Positions 9,262 to 18,972 of a DNA stretch of 56,079 bases are shown piece after piece; within the stretch, counting starts at the first letter, position 1; every line of letters starts with the position of its first letter. The position numbers were made by a program, and so were the translations under genes. This stretch comes from Akkermansiaceae bacterium (GTDB lineage: Bacteria; Verrucomicrobiota; Verrucomicrobiia; Verrucomicrobiales; Akkermansiaceae), in NCBI GenBank assembly GCA_028822935.1, contig JAPKCM010000029.1:1-56079 (forward strand). The letters are read 5' to 3'. The notes beneath the pieces are model-generated. The model did no database searches, was not told the DNA's origin, and saw only the letters and a program-made list of their open reading frames with translations.

Positions 9262-12200
9262 ATGAGAGTTTCCCACATCCTATTGCTCCCTCTTATCACC
9301 TCCCTCTGCTGGGGAGAGCGATCCACCCCGAAGACAACGGTCTTTTTTAAGAAGATCCAACTGACGGATCAATATCTGACCGAAGGTGCTTCCATTGGCG
9401 ACATCAATGCCGATGGAAAACCCGATATCATTGCCGGACCGCTCTGGTGGCAGGGCCCCGATTTCAAGAAGTCCCATGCCTATGCTCCGGTCAAAGTCTT
9501 TCCAATCGGGGGATACTCTCAAAACTTCTTCACCTTTCCCGACCTCATCACAAAGGACAAATGGACCGACATCTTGAAGGTTGGCCATCCAGCGCAACCA
9601 GCCCACCTCGCGATCAACCCCGGGGAAAAACCGCTTCCATCTGACAACCTAAAACATCAATGCGAGCATTGCCTAGCTCAAGAACACATCTGCAACGAAT
9701 CTCCTCAGTATGTCAACGTCCTGGGCAACAATAAGCAACTGCTTGCCCACAGTCGCAACTTCATCACGCTTTCCGAACCGGATTCCGATCCCAAAAAACC
9801 GTGGAAGATTTTCAACATCACGCCAAAGGACAGCGGAGTCCAAATGTTCATTCATGGCCTCGGTGCCGGGGACATTAATGGCGACAAGCTTCCCGACATT
9901 CTCGAAAAGCGTGGCTGGTGGCAGCAACCGTCAAATTGGGATCGTAAGACTCCCTGGAAATTCTACCCTTTTGCTTTCGCCCCAAAACAAGGAGGAGCCC
10001 AGATGTTCGCCTACGACATCGATGGTGATGGCGACAACGATGTCGTCACCGCCCTCAATGCCCACTCCTGGGGAATGGCATGGTATGAACAAATCAAGGA
10101 CGGTGGGAAAACCACCTTTAAACAACATGTCGTGATGACCGACAAACCCGAGGGCAATCCATATGGAGTTTGTTTTTCACAACCTCATGCCATGGACTGC
10201 GTTGATATCGATGGCGATGGCATCAAGGACATCGTGACCGGAAAGTGTTACTTCGCTCACAATGGCCGCGACCCGGGAGCCAATGATCCAGCGGTTCTCT
10301 ACTGGTTTCGAACAACTCGCCACAAGAACGGCACTACCGAACTCATCCCCTACCTCATTGATGACAATTCTGGTGTCGGGCGCCAAATCTCGACCGGGGA
10401 TTTGAATGGAGACGGCAAAATGGACATCGTTGTTGGAAACAAAAAGGGTGCCTTCGCCTTCATTCAAACAGACGAACCTCAGGAGAAAAAAACCTCACCA
10501 TCAAAACCGACCAACGAGCAAGAAACGGTCCTTTTCATGGAGGGTGAATCCATAAAAATCCTGAAAAAATCAGGAACACTCCGTTCCCAGGATCTACACA
10601 CCTACGGTCCCGGATTGTGGAGTGGAGACCGCCACCTTTGGTGGACGGGCTCAAAGCCGGGGAACATCATCGAGTTGGCCATCCCAGTTACCAAGGAAGG
10701 AAACTACCGAATCGGAGTAGGTCTCACAAAAGCCCGGGACTACGGGATTGTGCAATTCTTTCTCGATGGCGCTAAAATTTCCGAGCCCATGGATCTATAC
10801 AACGACAGTGTCATTCGAACTGGAACCATTTCGTTTGATCGTGAATTTCCTCTGACTCCAGGTGAACACAAACTGACCGTGAAAATGGTTGGAGCAAACT
10901 CGAAAGCGCTCAAGTCCTACATGTTTGCTCTCGACTACCTTATTCTTCACCCAGGATCCGAGGCCGAATTGAAGTCCTATCGCACCAGCGCAGTGCTGCC
11001 CAAGAAACCTTCGCCCAAGAAGAACTACACCGAAGGCATGGGAAATACTCTGGATGCTCAAGAAAAATCCATGGAAGAGCAGCGCGCCCTGTTTCATCTT
11101 CCCGAAGGCTTTGTCATCGAAAATGTCAGCCACGAAAAATTGGGAGCAATCAAACCCATCTCGCTCAACTTTGATGATGCCGGCCGCTTATGGACTCAAA
11201 CCGCCTCTGAATATCCAAACGACAACAATCCGGGTCGATTTGAGAAAGAGGGTAAGGACAATATTCTCGTATTTCCATCCCCCCACAAACTCCAATCACA
11301 ATCACCTCATGTCTTCGCAGAAGGGCTGGTCATGCCAATCTCCGTCCTCCCTCATACGGATGGCATTCACGTCATCCACGGAACTGAAGTCTTAAAACTT
11401 GAGGATACCAATTCCGACGGCAAAGCAGATCGCACCACGACCCTCATGAGTGGGTTCGGAGTGAAGGACAGCCACACCTGCATCCACCGGCTGACCCGGG
11501 GTCCCGGAAACTGGATCTATTTTTCCCAGGGAGTTCACAGCACGGGCACGATCACGACATCCGATGGAAAGAAGACGCCTCTCAACCAAGCCATCATTGC
11601 ACGATACCAACCTGACGGCACCCGCCTCGAAGTCATCGGCGAAGGAATGAACAATATTTGGGCTTGGTCGATTAACCGGGAAGGACGTACCTATATTCAT
11701 GAGGCCAATGATCTCGGCTACAGCCAAGTCGCCTTCGATCGTGACACCACCTACCCCAGCTTCCTTGCCACCGCATCACGAAACCCACTCCAGCATCCTC
11801 CGACCTCTGCTGACCTTGGACTCGATGGAACCGGCTTCTGCGGAATCGCAACTGCCGGCACATCGTCGCGTGATTTCCCCGGTGATTGGAGAGACTTTAA
11901 TTTCGTCGCGAATCCCATCACCGGAGAAATCAACACCGTGTCATACTCCGTCGACGAACTCGGCAACCACAGCTTCAAACGAGAAGCCGACCTCGTCACC
12001 TGCGACGACCCTATGTTTCGCCCGGTCAATGTCGCCTTTGGCCCTGACGGCTGCCTCTACATCGCAGATTGGTACAACCGCACCATCTCCCATGGCACCA
12101 CCACCCGAAATCTCGACAAACACGCCCGCACTCTTGGGCGCATCTGGCGAGTCCGTCACCAATCTCAAAAACCAACGATCCCGCCAAACGTAGAAGGCGC

Positions 12201-13275
12201 ATCCAATACCGAACTCCTCATCCATCTCACCTCCGAAAACCTCTGGGAGATGAGATCTGCCATCAACCAGCTTAATAAGCGACAGGCTACTGAGTTCACC
12301 CCTCAAATCATCGCACTCATTCACGAAAAAAACGTTCCCGACAGCGTCCGAATTCACGCGCTCTGGGCATTGGAAGCTTTAGATCACTTCGATGCTTCAA
12401 CGTGGAAACCCCTCATTGCAAGCGACAACCCAAACGTCCGACATGAAGCCCTGCGTTCACTATCGACCCTACAACCGTCGCTTTCCGAATGCTTCCCTCT
12501 CCTCCAATCTCTTCGCAAAGAAACATCCTTCTACGTCATCAACGAACTCATCCGTTTTCTTCGAGACACTCCACACGCCCTCAATCAAAACCATCTCTCA
12601 TTTGCGAAAGGCTTTCAGACTCCTGTGCATGAACTCCCCGACACCAAAGTTTCCGGTTGGAGAAAAAACTACTACGCATTGGGAGGCTCTTATGAAAAAC
12701 GATTTCTCAATCAACTCATCGAAAGCATCGGTAAAACAAGAGAAATTCTACCAGCTCCTGATGAGGAAAGATGGAGTCAAATACTCGAACATCATCCAAA
12801 ACAGAATTCAAAGATATCCGAAAAACTCGATGCCAGAATCGTGAAACTCAACAAGCTCGTATCCAGATCAAAAGGAAATACATCAAAGGGGGAAATTCAC
12901 TTCACAGCTCGTTGCGCAATCTGTCACGACGATAAACTAGGTGGATTCGCTCCTCCGCTTGGTGGTGGCGCTCACCGTGATCCACTTGAAATAATCACCG
13001 CCATCCTCAAACCCAATGAGGCAGTCGAAGGATTTTTCCAAGCTTACAAGATCGTCAAAACCGATGGCTCAGTTCTCGAAGGATTCCGTTCGGATCTCAG
13101 CCATCAGGACATCACCTTAACCTTTATGGGCGGAGGCTCAATCAAGGTGCCACTCACCGACGTCAAAAGCGCGGGTTACATCCAGGGTAAATCTGTCATG
13201 CTCGCAAACATGGCGAGCGGCTTAAGCGATCAAGACTTTCTGGATCTCACGGCCTACCTTCGTAGCCTTAAGTAA
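9262..13275 (+). CDS. FG-GAP/PVC-type propeller/HEAT/cytochrome c fusion protein
   Basis: 1337 aa, exported (signal peptide MRVSHILLLPLITSLCWG); GAGGAAT precedes the ATG at a suitable distance. Domains: FG-GAP/VCBS propeller ~25-410 (DINADGKPD, DIDGDGDND, DLNGDGKMD calcium loops); a beta-sandwich ~425-570 resembling a carbohydrate-binding module (GPGLWSGDRHLWW, YMFALDYL); PVC-type propeller ~600-970 (LPEGFVIENV, FGPDGCLYIADWYNR); HEAT-like repeats ~975-1160; and a C-terminal cytochrome c-like domain with CAICH at 1218-1222. The PVC propeller-cytochrome architecture is thought to be a membrane or periplasmic dehydrogenase passing electrons to the c-type heme; the substrate is unknown, probably a sugar. 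A Cys cluster (CEHCLAQEHIC) lies near residue 140. It lies 56 nt after the Dabb gene, so probably in the same operon. Confidence 0.9.
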   Translation: MRVSHILLLPLITSLCWGERSTPKTTVFFKKIQLTDQYLTEGASIGDINADGKPDIIAGPLWWQGPDFKKSHAYAPVKVFPIGGYSQNFFTFPDLITKDKWTDILKVGHPAQPAHLAINPGEKPLPSDNLKHQCEHCLAQEHICNESPQYVNVLGNNKQLLAHSRNFITLSEPDSDPKKPWKIFNITPKDSGVQMFIHGLGAGDINGDKLPDILEKRGWWQQPSNWDRKTPWKFYPFAFAPKQGGAQMFAYDIDGDGDNDVVTALNAHSWGMAWYEQIKDGGKTTFKQHVVMTDKPEGNPYGVCFSQPHAMDCVDIDGDGIKDIVTGKCYFAHNGRDPGANDPAVLYWFRTTRHKNGTTELIPYLIDDNSGVGRQISTGDLNGDGKMDIVVGNKKGAFAFIQTDEPQEKKTSPSKPTNEQETVLFMEGESIKILKKSGTLRSQDLHTYGPGLWSGDRHLWWTGSKPGNIIELAIPVTKEGNYRIGVGLTKARDYGIVQFFLDGAKISEPMDLYNDSVIRTGTISFDREFPLTPGEHKLTVKMVGANSKALKSYMFALDYLILHPGSEAELKSYRTSAVLPKKPSPKKNYTEGMGNTLDAQEKSMEEQRALFHLPEGFVIENVSHEKLGAIKPISLNFDDAGRLWTQTASEYPNDNNPGRFEKEGKDNILVFPSPHKLQSQSPHVFAEGLVMPISVLPHTDGIHVIHGTEVLKLEDTNSDGKADRTTTLMSGFGVKDSHTCIHRLTRGPGNWIYFSQGVHSTGTITTSDGKKTPLNQAIIARYQPDGTRLEVIGEGMNNIWAWSINREGRTYIHEANDLGYSQVAFDRDTTYPSFLATASRNPLQHPPTSADLGLDGTGFCGIATAGTSSRDFPGDWRDFNFVANPITGEINTVSYSVDELGNHSFKREADLVTCDDPMFRPVNVAFGPDGCLYIADWYNRTISHGTTTRNLDKHARTLGRIWRVRHQSQKPTIPPNVEGASNTELLIHLTSENLWEMRSAINQLNKRQATEFTPQIIALIHEKNVPDSVRIHALWALEALDHFDASTWKPLIASDNPNVRHEALRSLSTLQPSLSECFPLLQSLRKETSFYVINELIRFLRDTPHALNQNHLSFAKGFQTPVHELPDTKVSGWRKNYYALGGSYEKRFLNQLIESIGKTREILPAPDEERWSQILEHHPKQNSKISEKLDARIVKLNKLVSRSKGNTSKGEIHFTARCAICHDDKLGGFAPPLGGGAHRDPLEIITAILKPNEAVEGFFQAYKIVKTDGSVLEGFRSDLSHQDITLTFMGGGSIKVPLTDVKSAGYIQGKSVMLANMASGLSDQDFLDLTAYLRSLK

Positions 13276-13280
13276 CTAGC

Positions 13281-13313
13281 ATGTGGATTTTCTGTATGCA
13301 CTTGTGGTATAAA
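13281..13313 (+). promoter_or_regulatory. Second ATGTGG-type operator with adjoining -10 box
   Basis: ATGTGG at 13281 and TTGTGG at 13302 are 21 bp apart, with TGTATG at offset 12, matching 6678-6704 without gaps. TATAAA at 13308-13313 directly follows the second half-site and is a good -10 element, so the operator occupies the -35 region, as expected for an activator. It serves the gene starting at 13364. Confidence 0.6.
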
Positions 13314-13363
13314 ATCCCCTGACAGCATGTATGAGGAGGATCAACACTCTCTTTAGACCTGCT

Positions 13364-16300
13364 ATGAAAATCATCCCGCTTCTTTTCCTCCTCACCTGCC
13401 TCTGCTCGGCCGAAAAAGTCTCCCTCTTCGATGGTAAAACTCTCGAGGGATGGCATGTTCGCAAAGGAGAAGAACAGTGGTGGACCACCCGCGACGGCAT
13501 GATCATCGGCGGCTCGATGAAAAAGAAAGTCCCGCACAACACCTTCCTTGCCACTGATAAGACCTACGAGAACTTCGAGCTCGAATTCGACATCAAGCTC
13601 GAAAAAGGAACGGGCTTCATGAACTCAGGCCTCCAGATGCGCAGCATTCGCATGCCTAATAATTCCGAAATGAAGGGCTACCAAGTTGATGCCGGCATCG
13701 GCTGGTGGGGCAAAATCTACGACGAATCCCGTCGCAACCGAGTCATCGCCGAGCCCGTCAACCCCGAGGCCCTCAGCAAGGTCACAAAAGATTGGGACTG
13801 GAATCACTACCGCATCGTCGCCGAAGGCCCCCGCATCCGTTCATGGATCAACGGTGTCGCCGCTCTCGATTTTATCGAACGCGCTCCCGGCATTCCCCAA
13901 AACGGGCTCATCGGATTCCAGGCCCACGGAGGTGGAACCTTCGAGGTTCACCTCAAAAATGTCACCATCAAGGAGCTCGCTCCCACTTCCGGCGCACTCC
14001 ATTGGGAAAGCAAATCGATCAGCAAGCCAAGCCCTCTCACCCCAGAGGAAGAAAGATCGACTTTCCAGATCGCCCCCGGATTCAAGGCCGAACTTATCGC
14101 AAGCGAGGAAGAGGGAGTCAGCAAGCCAATCACCATCGTCTGGGATGCCGCTGGCCGTATGTGGACCACCACCGCGCGCGAATATCCCATCGATGCCAAC
14201 GAGAGTAAAGAGGCGGCCGAAGCCCTCTTCGCAAAAGGCGGAACGGATCAAGCCCTCGTCTTTGAAAATCCCTACGGACCCGGCCCACACACGCCTCGCG
14301 TCTTTGCCGAGGGCCTCGTCATCCCGCTCGGCATCCTTCCTTGGAAAGATGGAGCCCTCATTCAATACGGCCACGAAATCCGCCACTACCATGACACCAA
14401 CAACGACGGCAAAGCAGATGGCTTCGACCCGATCCTCACCGGATTTGGCGTCCAGGATTCACACCTATTCCCCCACCAGTTCGAACGCATGCCCGGAGGC
14501 TGGATTTCTCTCGCTCAGGGTCTCTTCAATGCATCGAAAGTTCAGCGTCCATCGGGAGAACCCTTCGCCAACGGCTCGAAGAACATCACCTTCACTCACT
14601 GCAAGCTTGCCCGCATGAGGCCCGATGGCTCGGACTTCGACATCCTCACACACGGGCCGAACAACATCTGGGGCTTTTCCCAAACCCGGGATGGTCGCGT
14701 CTTTCTCCAAGAAGCTAACGACATTAGCATTCCCGTCGCCGAGTTCGAACCAGGAACCCACTACCCCACTGGCTCCCAAGACAAACTCCGCTCATACGCT
14801 CCTAATATCCACCCCTCCACCAATGGCCCCCAAATGGGCGGCACCGGACTGAGCGGGCTCGCGCTCGTCGAAGATGAAGGCAGCCCCTTTCAACTCGGCT
14901 ACGACGGCGAGGTCTTCATTCTCGTCAATCCCATCACGAACCGTCTCCAGATCATGACGGTCACCACGAACGAGAAAGGACAATACTCCTACAAAAAACA
15001 GGACGACTTCCTCCTCTCCGGCGATAAGTCGTTCCGCCCCATCGCCGCCCACTTCGGCCCCGACGGCTGCCTCTATGTCGTCGATTGGTACAACAAAATC
15101 ATCTCCCACAACGAGGTCCCACGGAGCCACCCCGACCGCGATAAAAAGCGCGGGCGTATCTGGCGCATCCGCCATCACAGCCAAAAGCACAGCACCCCAC
15201 CCAACCTCACCAAGCTTTCTTCAGAAGAAGTCGCGACCTATCTCGGCGGCCCCATCGCCCTGCTCTCCCGCCTCGCCTGGCACGAACTTTCCGACCGAGA
15301 GGACAAGTCCGTCATTCCTCTCCTCACAAAGATCATTACCAATTCCAAGGCCTCCGTTTCCCGACGCTGTGCCGCTCTTTGGGCCCTCGAAGGCATGGCC
15401 GAAGTCACCCCCACCATCCTTCGCTTCCTCGCCAAGGACCCCCACCCATCCCTTCGCTATCAGAGCATCCGCATCGCCGGAGAACTCAGCCTTCCCGAAG
15501 CAGATTTCTTGGCGATCACCAAGGACGCGCCCACCGATCATCGCCGGGTTCGCGCCGCCCTCGCCAATGCCCTCCGCTACCACAAACACCCGACTCCTGC
15601 CATGCTCACTCATGCTGCCCGTCTTGGGAATGCCCCCCTCACCACCGGTGGATGGGACACCTACGACCGCACTTTCGAACGCTACCTTGCCCGATGGGCT
15701 ATGGAAACGCACCGTCCAGTGACGCAGAAAATGCTCGAAAGCGATGCCGTCAAAACTCTTTCTTCCGAGCAGTTCCTCTTGGCCATTCAATCCCTCGATC
15801 CGAAAAATGCCGCCGGACAGCTGGCAAAGGCCGTTCCTCATCTTAACCGTCCACTAAGTTCCGGAGAACTCGCAATCTTGGGCAGCCAACTGGACCAAAC
15901 AGAAGTCGCCTCGGCACTTGCCTCAATGCTTGGGAATCCAAAGAAGCAGGTGTTTCTCCTCCAATCATTCGAGAAAATGGATCCCAAACTGGCATCAGAT
16001 CCCTCGCTTTCGAAACTGGTTGGCTCGGCGTCTCTGAAGCTTTTCCCAAGGACCTCCCCTGAAAACCAGAAACTCATCATTCGGCTTGCCGCAAAATTTC
16101 GCCTCAAGCAATTGGAAACCCTCATCACCGATTGGCTGAATTCACAAGAACGCCCTACCACCGAAACGATCAGTGTCATCACTGCGCTTCGAGAATTAGG
16201 TTCAACCAACCGTTCACTCTTCGAAAAACATTACCGGTCCCCCGAAGCCGCCCTCAAGCGGGAAGCGCTCGTCTCCTTGGCCGCTTTAAAAAAACCGGAC

Positions 16301-17575
16301 ATCATTCCCTTTTTTGCCAATGAGTGGGACAAACTACCCGGCGACCTCCGCCAACTGGCCATTCACGGGCTCACCTCGGAAAAAGAAAAAACTCTTGTCC
16401 TCGCAAAATCAGCATCGGCTGGTGAGTTCGAAGATCTCACTGCAGATACCATCGGAAGTATCATTGCCGTCCTTGGAGCCAGCCACCCAGATGTCAAAAC
16501 CATCCTCAAAAACTCCCCAAACCTTCTCCAACCAATTATCGAATTTACCGGTAATTCTGCAGATGCAATTGATCACGTCATCACTCTCAAGGGTGCCTTC
16601 ACGGTAGAAACATGGGTCAAGCTTGCTCCGGGAATCAGCAACAATGATTCCCTCCTCGGCAGCGGAGCCAGCGGTCCGGATTTCAATTTCTACGGCAGCA
16701 TCCTTAGAGTCTACGCAGGATCTTCGGTAGGAGATCTCATCGTCGCCACCAAGCCAATGATCGCCAACCTTTGGACCCATTGCGCCATCACACGGGACAA
16801 GGCCGGAAACCTTAAAATTTATCTCGACGGGATCTTGGACAATGACAAATCCAAACCCTACACTAAAGATTTCTCCAACTTGAAAGTCGGCCAATCAAAT
16901 ATTGCCACCGGTTCTGCTCTTCAACTCCGCGAGTATCGTATTTGGAATCGAGAAAGAAGTGCTCAAGAAATCCAATTCGACTTCAAAACCAAATTCTCCA
17001 CATCAAAACCAAAATCCCTCATTCATCGATTCTCGGGCGATTCTCTCGATCTGAAATTGAGTGGAGAGGCCAGCATTCAACTTGTCGATGACAGCCCCAA
17101 GCTCGTAACACCAGAAGCCGCCTCCGCGGCACGCGCCAAGTTTAAGAAATATCTTCAACTCGCCGACCGTCCAGGAAGCGCCAAAAACGGAGCAACCCTC
17201 TTCGCAACCTGCCTGGCCTGTCACAAGGTCGGTGACACAGGCGGCATCATCGGACCCGATCTATCGGGTGCAGGAGCCATGTCCACCGATGCCCTTCTCC
17301 ACAACATCCTCACTCCAAATGCTCAAATGGAAAGTGGCTACTATCGCCACGACATCATCCTCCAGGACGGCAGCAAGATCAGCGGATTTCTCGTCGAAGA
17401 AACAAAGACGCAACTCAGCGTCCAGCCGATCGGCACTTCCGTCAAAATCGTTTCAAGAGGAAATATTTCGCAGCACAAGATCACAAAATCCTCCCTGATG
17501 CCCGAAGGTCTCATTGATCATCTTTCTGACGAACAAATTGCAGACCTCTTCACCTACATGCGCACCTTGAAATAA
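13364..17575 (+). CDS. DUF1080/PVC-type propeller/HEAT/LamG/cytochrome c fusion protein
   Basis: I choose the ATG at 13364 (1403 aa) because it starts the signal peptide MKIIPLLFLLTCLCSA; an in-frame ATG at 13331 would add 11 residues. Domains: DUF1080 (3-keto-disaccharide/glycoside hydrolase-like) ~15-215, with VSLFDGKTLEGW and the GLQMRS/YQVDAG blocks; PVC-type propeller ~230-580 (IAPGFKAELIA, FGPDGCLYVVDWYNK); HEAT-like repeats ~600-1050; a LamG/concanavalin-like domain ~1060-1240; and a cytochrome c with CLACH at 1283-1287. DUF1080 enzymes cleave 3-keto-glycosides made by a dehydrogenase, so the fusion plausibly couples oxidation and cleavage of a glycan in the periplasm; that is inference. 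It has its own operator and promoter at 13281-13313. Confidence 0.9.
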   Translation: MKIIPLLFLLTCLCSAEKVSLFDGKTLEGWHVRKGEEQWWTTRDGMIIGGSMKKKVPHNTFLATDKTYENFELEFDIKLEKGTGFMNSGLQMRSIRMPNNSEMKGYQVDAGIGWWGKIYDESRRNRVIAEPVNPEALSKVTKDWDWNHYRIVAEGPRIRSWINGVAALDFIERAPGIPQNGLIGFQAHGGGTFEVHLKNVTIKELAPTSGALHWESKSISKPSPLTPEEERSTFQIAPGFKAELIASEEEGVSKPITIVWDAAGRMWTTTAREYPIDANESKEAAEALFAKGGTDQALVFENPYGPGPHTPRVFAEGLVIPLGILPWKDGALIQYGHEIRHYHDTNNDGKADGFDPILTGFGVQDSHLFPHQFERMPGGWISLAQGLFNASKVQRPSGEPFANGSKNITFTHCKLARMRPDGSDFDILTHGPNNIWGFSQTRDGRVFLQEANDISIPVAEFEPGTHYPTGSQDKLRSYAPNIHPSTNGPQMGGTGLSGLALVEDEGSPFQLGYDGEVFILVNPITNRLQIMTVTTNEKGQYSYKKQDDFLLSGDKSFRPIAAHFGPDGCLYVVDWYNKIISHNEVPRSHPDRDKKRGRIWRIRHHSQKHSTPPNLTKLSSEEVATYLGGPIALLSRLAWHELSDREDKSVIPLLTKIITNSKASVSRRCAALWALEGMAEVTPTILRFLAKDPHPSLRYQSIRIAGELSLPEADFLAITKDAPTDHRRVRAALANALRYHKHPTPAMLTHAARLGNAPLTTGGWDTYDRTFERYLARWAMETHRPVTQKMLESDAVKTLSSEQFLLAIQSLDPKNAAGQLAKAVPHLNRPLSSGELAILGSQLDQTEVASALASMLGNPKKQVFLLQSFEKMDPKLASDPSLSKLVGSASLKLFPRTSPENQKLIIRLAAKFRLKQLETLITDWLNSQERPTTETISVITALRELGSTNRSLFEKHYRSPEAALKREALVSLAALKKPDIIPFFANEWDKLPGDLRQLAIHGLTSEKEKTLVLAKSASAGEFEDLTADTIGSIIAVLGASHPDVKTILKNSPNLLQPIIEFTGNSADAIDHVITLKGAFTVETWVKLAPGISNNDSLLGSGASGPDFNFYGSILRVYAGSSVGDLIVATKPMIANLWTHCAITRDKAGNLKIYLDGILDNDKSKPYTKDFSNLKVGQSNIATGSALQLREYRIWNRERSAQEIQFDFKTKFSTSKPKSLIHRFSGDSLDLKLSGEASIQLVDDSPKLVTPEAASAARAKFKKYLQLADRPGSAKNGATLFATCLACHKVGDTGGIIGPDLSGAGAMSTDALLHNILTPNAQMESGYYRHDIILQDGSKISGFLVEETKTQLSVQPIGTSVKIVSRGNISQHKITKSSLMPEGLIDHLSDEQIADLFTYMRTLK

Positions 17576-17686
17576 CGAATTGAAGATAAGGTCGTATCTC
17601 CTTGTTCAGCGAATCTGCAGACGGGCCTCGCAGGACAAGAGGAATCACATGATCGACACAGGTGATTCGAATGCTAATCCTCTGAC

Positions 17687-18871
17687 GTGATCTCTTGCGG
17701 TTCTATTTCGAAGTTCCTCCGAACCGGAGTGATCACACTATTGGGTTTGGGAACAATCCCCGCGGAAGAAACACCCACCGCCGCGGAAATCGGGCGCGCC
17801 ATTTTTCAGGACACCAATCTCTCCCGACCAAAGGGACAGGCCTGCATCTCCTGCCACGATCCCAACCACGCTTTCGCCGACTCCCGACAAGCTTCACCCG
17901 GTGCGGCACCGAACATCAAAGGGACCCGCAATGCGCCATCCCTGATGTATGCGGCCCTGATTCCAGCCATGGCCTTCGATGACTTCTTCCTCCCCGACGG
18001 CAGCGAGGCATACGCCTGGGAAGGAGGCCTCTTTCACGACGGCCGGGCGCAGGATCTCTTTGAGCAAGTGCAGGAGCCCTTCTTTAACCCCAAGGAGATG
18101 AATCTCCCCGGACCAGTGGCTTTGGCTGCAGCACTCCGAAAATCATCCTACGCGCCGAGCTTCCAAAAGTTGATCAGCGACAAAATCTGGGAAAATGACG
18201 AGCAACTCAATTACTACGCCTACCGTTCTCTGGTGGAGTTTCTCAAAGAACCCTTCTTTCGTCCCTTTGACTCCCGGTTCGATGCCTACCAAGCTGGCGA
18301 AAAAAACATCCTCACGAAGACAGAAAAACGAGGGCTTAAAATTTTCAAAACCACCGCGGCCTGTGCCGACTGCCACTTCCTTCACTCCAAAAGTTGGACC
18401 GCCCCCCTCCTCAGTGACTTCGGCTACGATAATCTCGGCGTTCCTTCTCTCGGGCAAAAGGACCCCGGACTTTTCGCCGTAACTGATGACCCGGAAGACA
18501 TGGGAAAGTTCAAAGCCCCCTCTCTGCGAAATATCGCCCTCACTGCACCCTACATGCACAACGGTTCTATCCCGACCCTGCGTGAAGTCCTCGAATTCTA
18601 CAATGTCCGCGACCTTCAACCACCCCGCTGGCCCAAGACCGATTACCCAGAAACAGTGAACCACGATGACATGGGCGATCTTGGTTTAAGTGAACAAGAA
18701 ATCGATGAACTCCTGGCCTTTTTAAAAACCCTGAGCGATCGTTCCCTTCTCAAGAAACCCAAAGAGCAACTCTTCCCAAATACCCCGGCGGGAACACCCA
18801 GCACGCTCGATCGAAAACTCTACTTCCCCGACTGGACCCATCGCCTCCATCCCGCGTTCCCCGGAAAGTAA
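17687..18871 (+). CDS. Di-heme cytochrome c peroxidase family protein
   Basis: 394 aa with a GTG start; no in-frame ATG is nearby, and the first ~27 residues form a signal peptide ending TIPAEE. Two c-type heme motifs are visible: CISCH at 53-57 and CADCH at 226-230, the MauG/CcpA arrangement. Other family marks are FHDGRAQDLFEQVQEPF, FKAPSLRNIALTAPYMHNG and a C-terminal helix (EQEIDELLAFLKTL). It is periplasmic and either reduces peroxide or acts as a MauG-like oxidase with electrons from small cytochromes. It follows the giant gene by 111 nt and probably belongs to the same functional group. The next gene is convergent. Confidence 0.92.
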   Translation: MISCGSISKFLRTGVITLLGLGTIPAEETPTAAEIGRAIFQDTNLSRPKGQACISCHDPNHAFADSRQASPGAAPNIKGTRNAPSLMYAALIPAMAFDDFFLPDGSEAYAWEGGLFHDGRAQDLFEQVQEPFFNPKEMNLPGPVALAAALRKSSYAPSFQKLISDKIWENDEQLNYYAYRSLVEFLKEPFFRPFDSRFDAYQAGEKNILTKTEKRGLKIFKTTAACADCHFLHSKSWTAPLLSDFGYDNLGVPSLGQKDPGLFAVTDDPEDMGKFKAPSLRNIALTAPYMHNGSIPTLREVLEFYNVRDLQPPRWPKTDYPETVNHDDMGDLGLSEQEIDELLAFLKTLSDRSLLKKPKEQLFPNTPAGTPSTLDRKLYFPDWTHRLHPAFPGK

Positions 18872-18972
18872 GCTCGCTTCTACTTCGGACCGCTCCAAAT
18901 TATGTTTGGAATATCGCCCAGCGAGATCCTTCTTCATCTACGACAATCCTCCTCTCTCTCGAGATCTCTGCC

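Noticed and set aside
13686-14618. 310-codon plus-strand frame inside the DUF1080 fusion gene
   Set aside because: Ser/Pro-rich out-of-frame reading of a well-identified gene.
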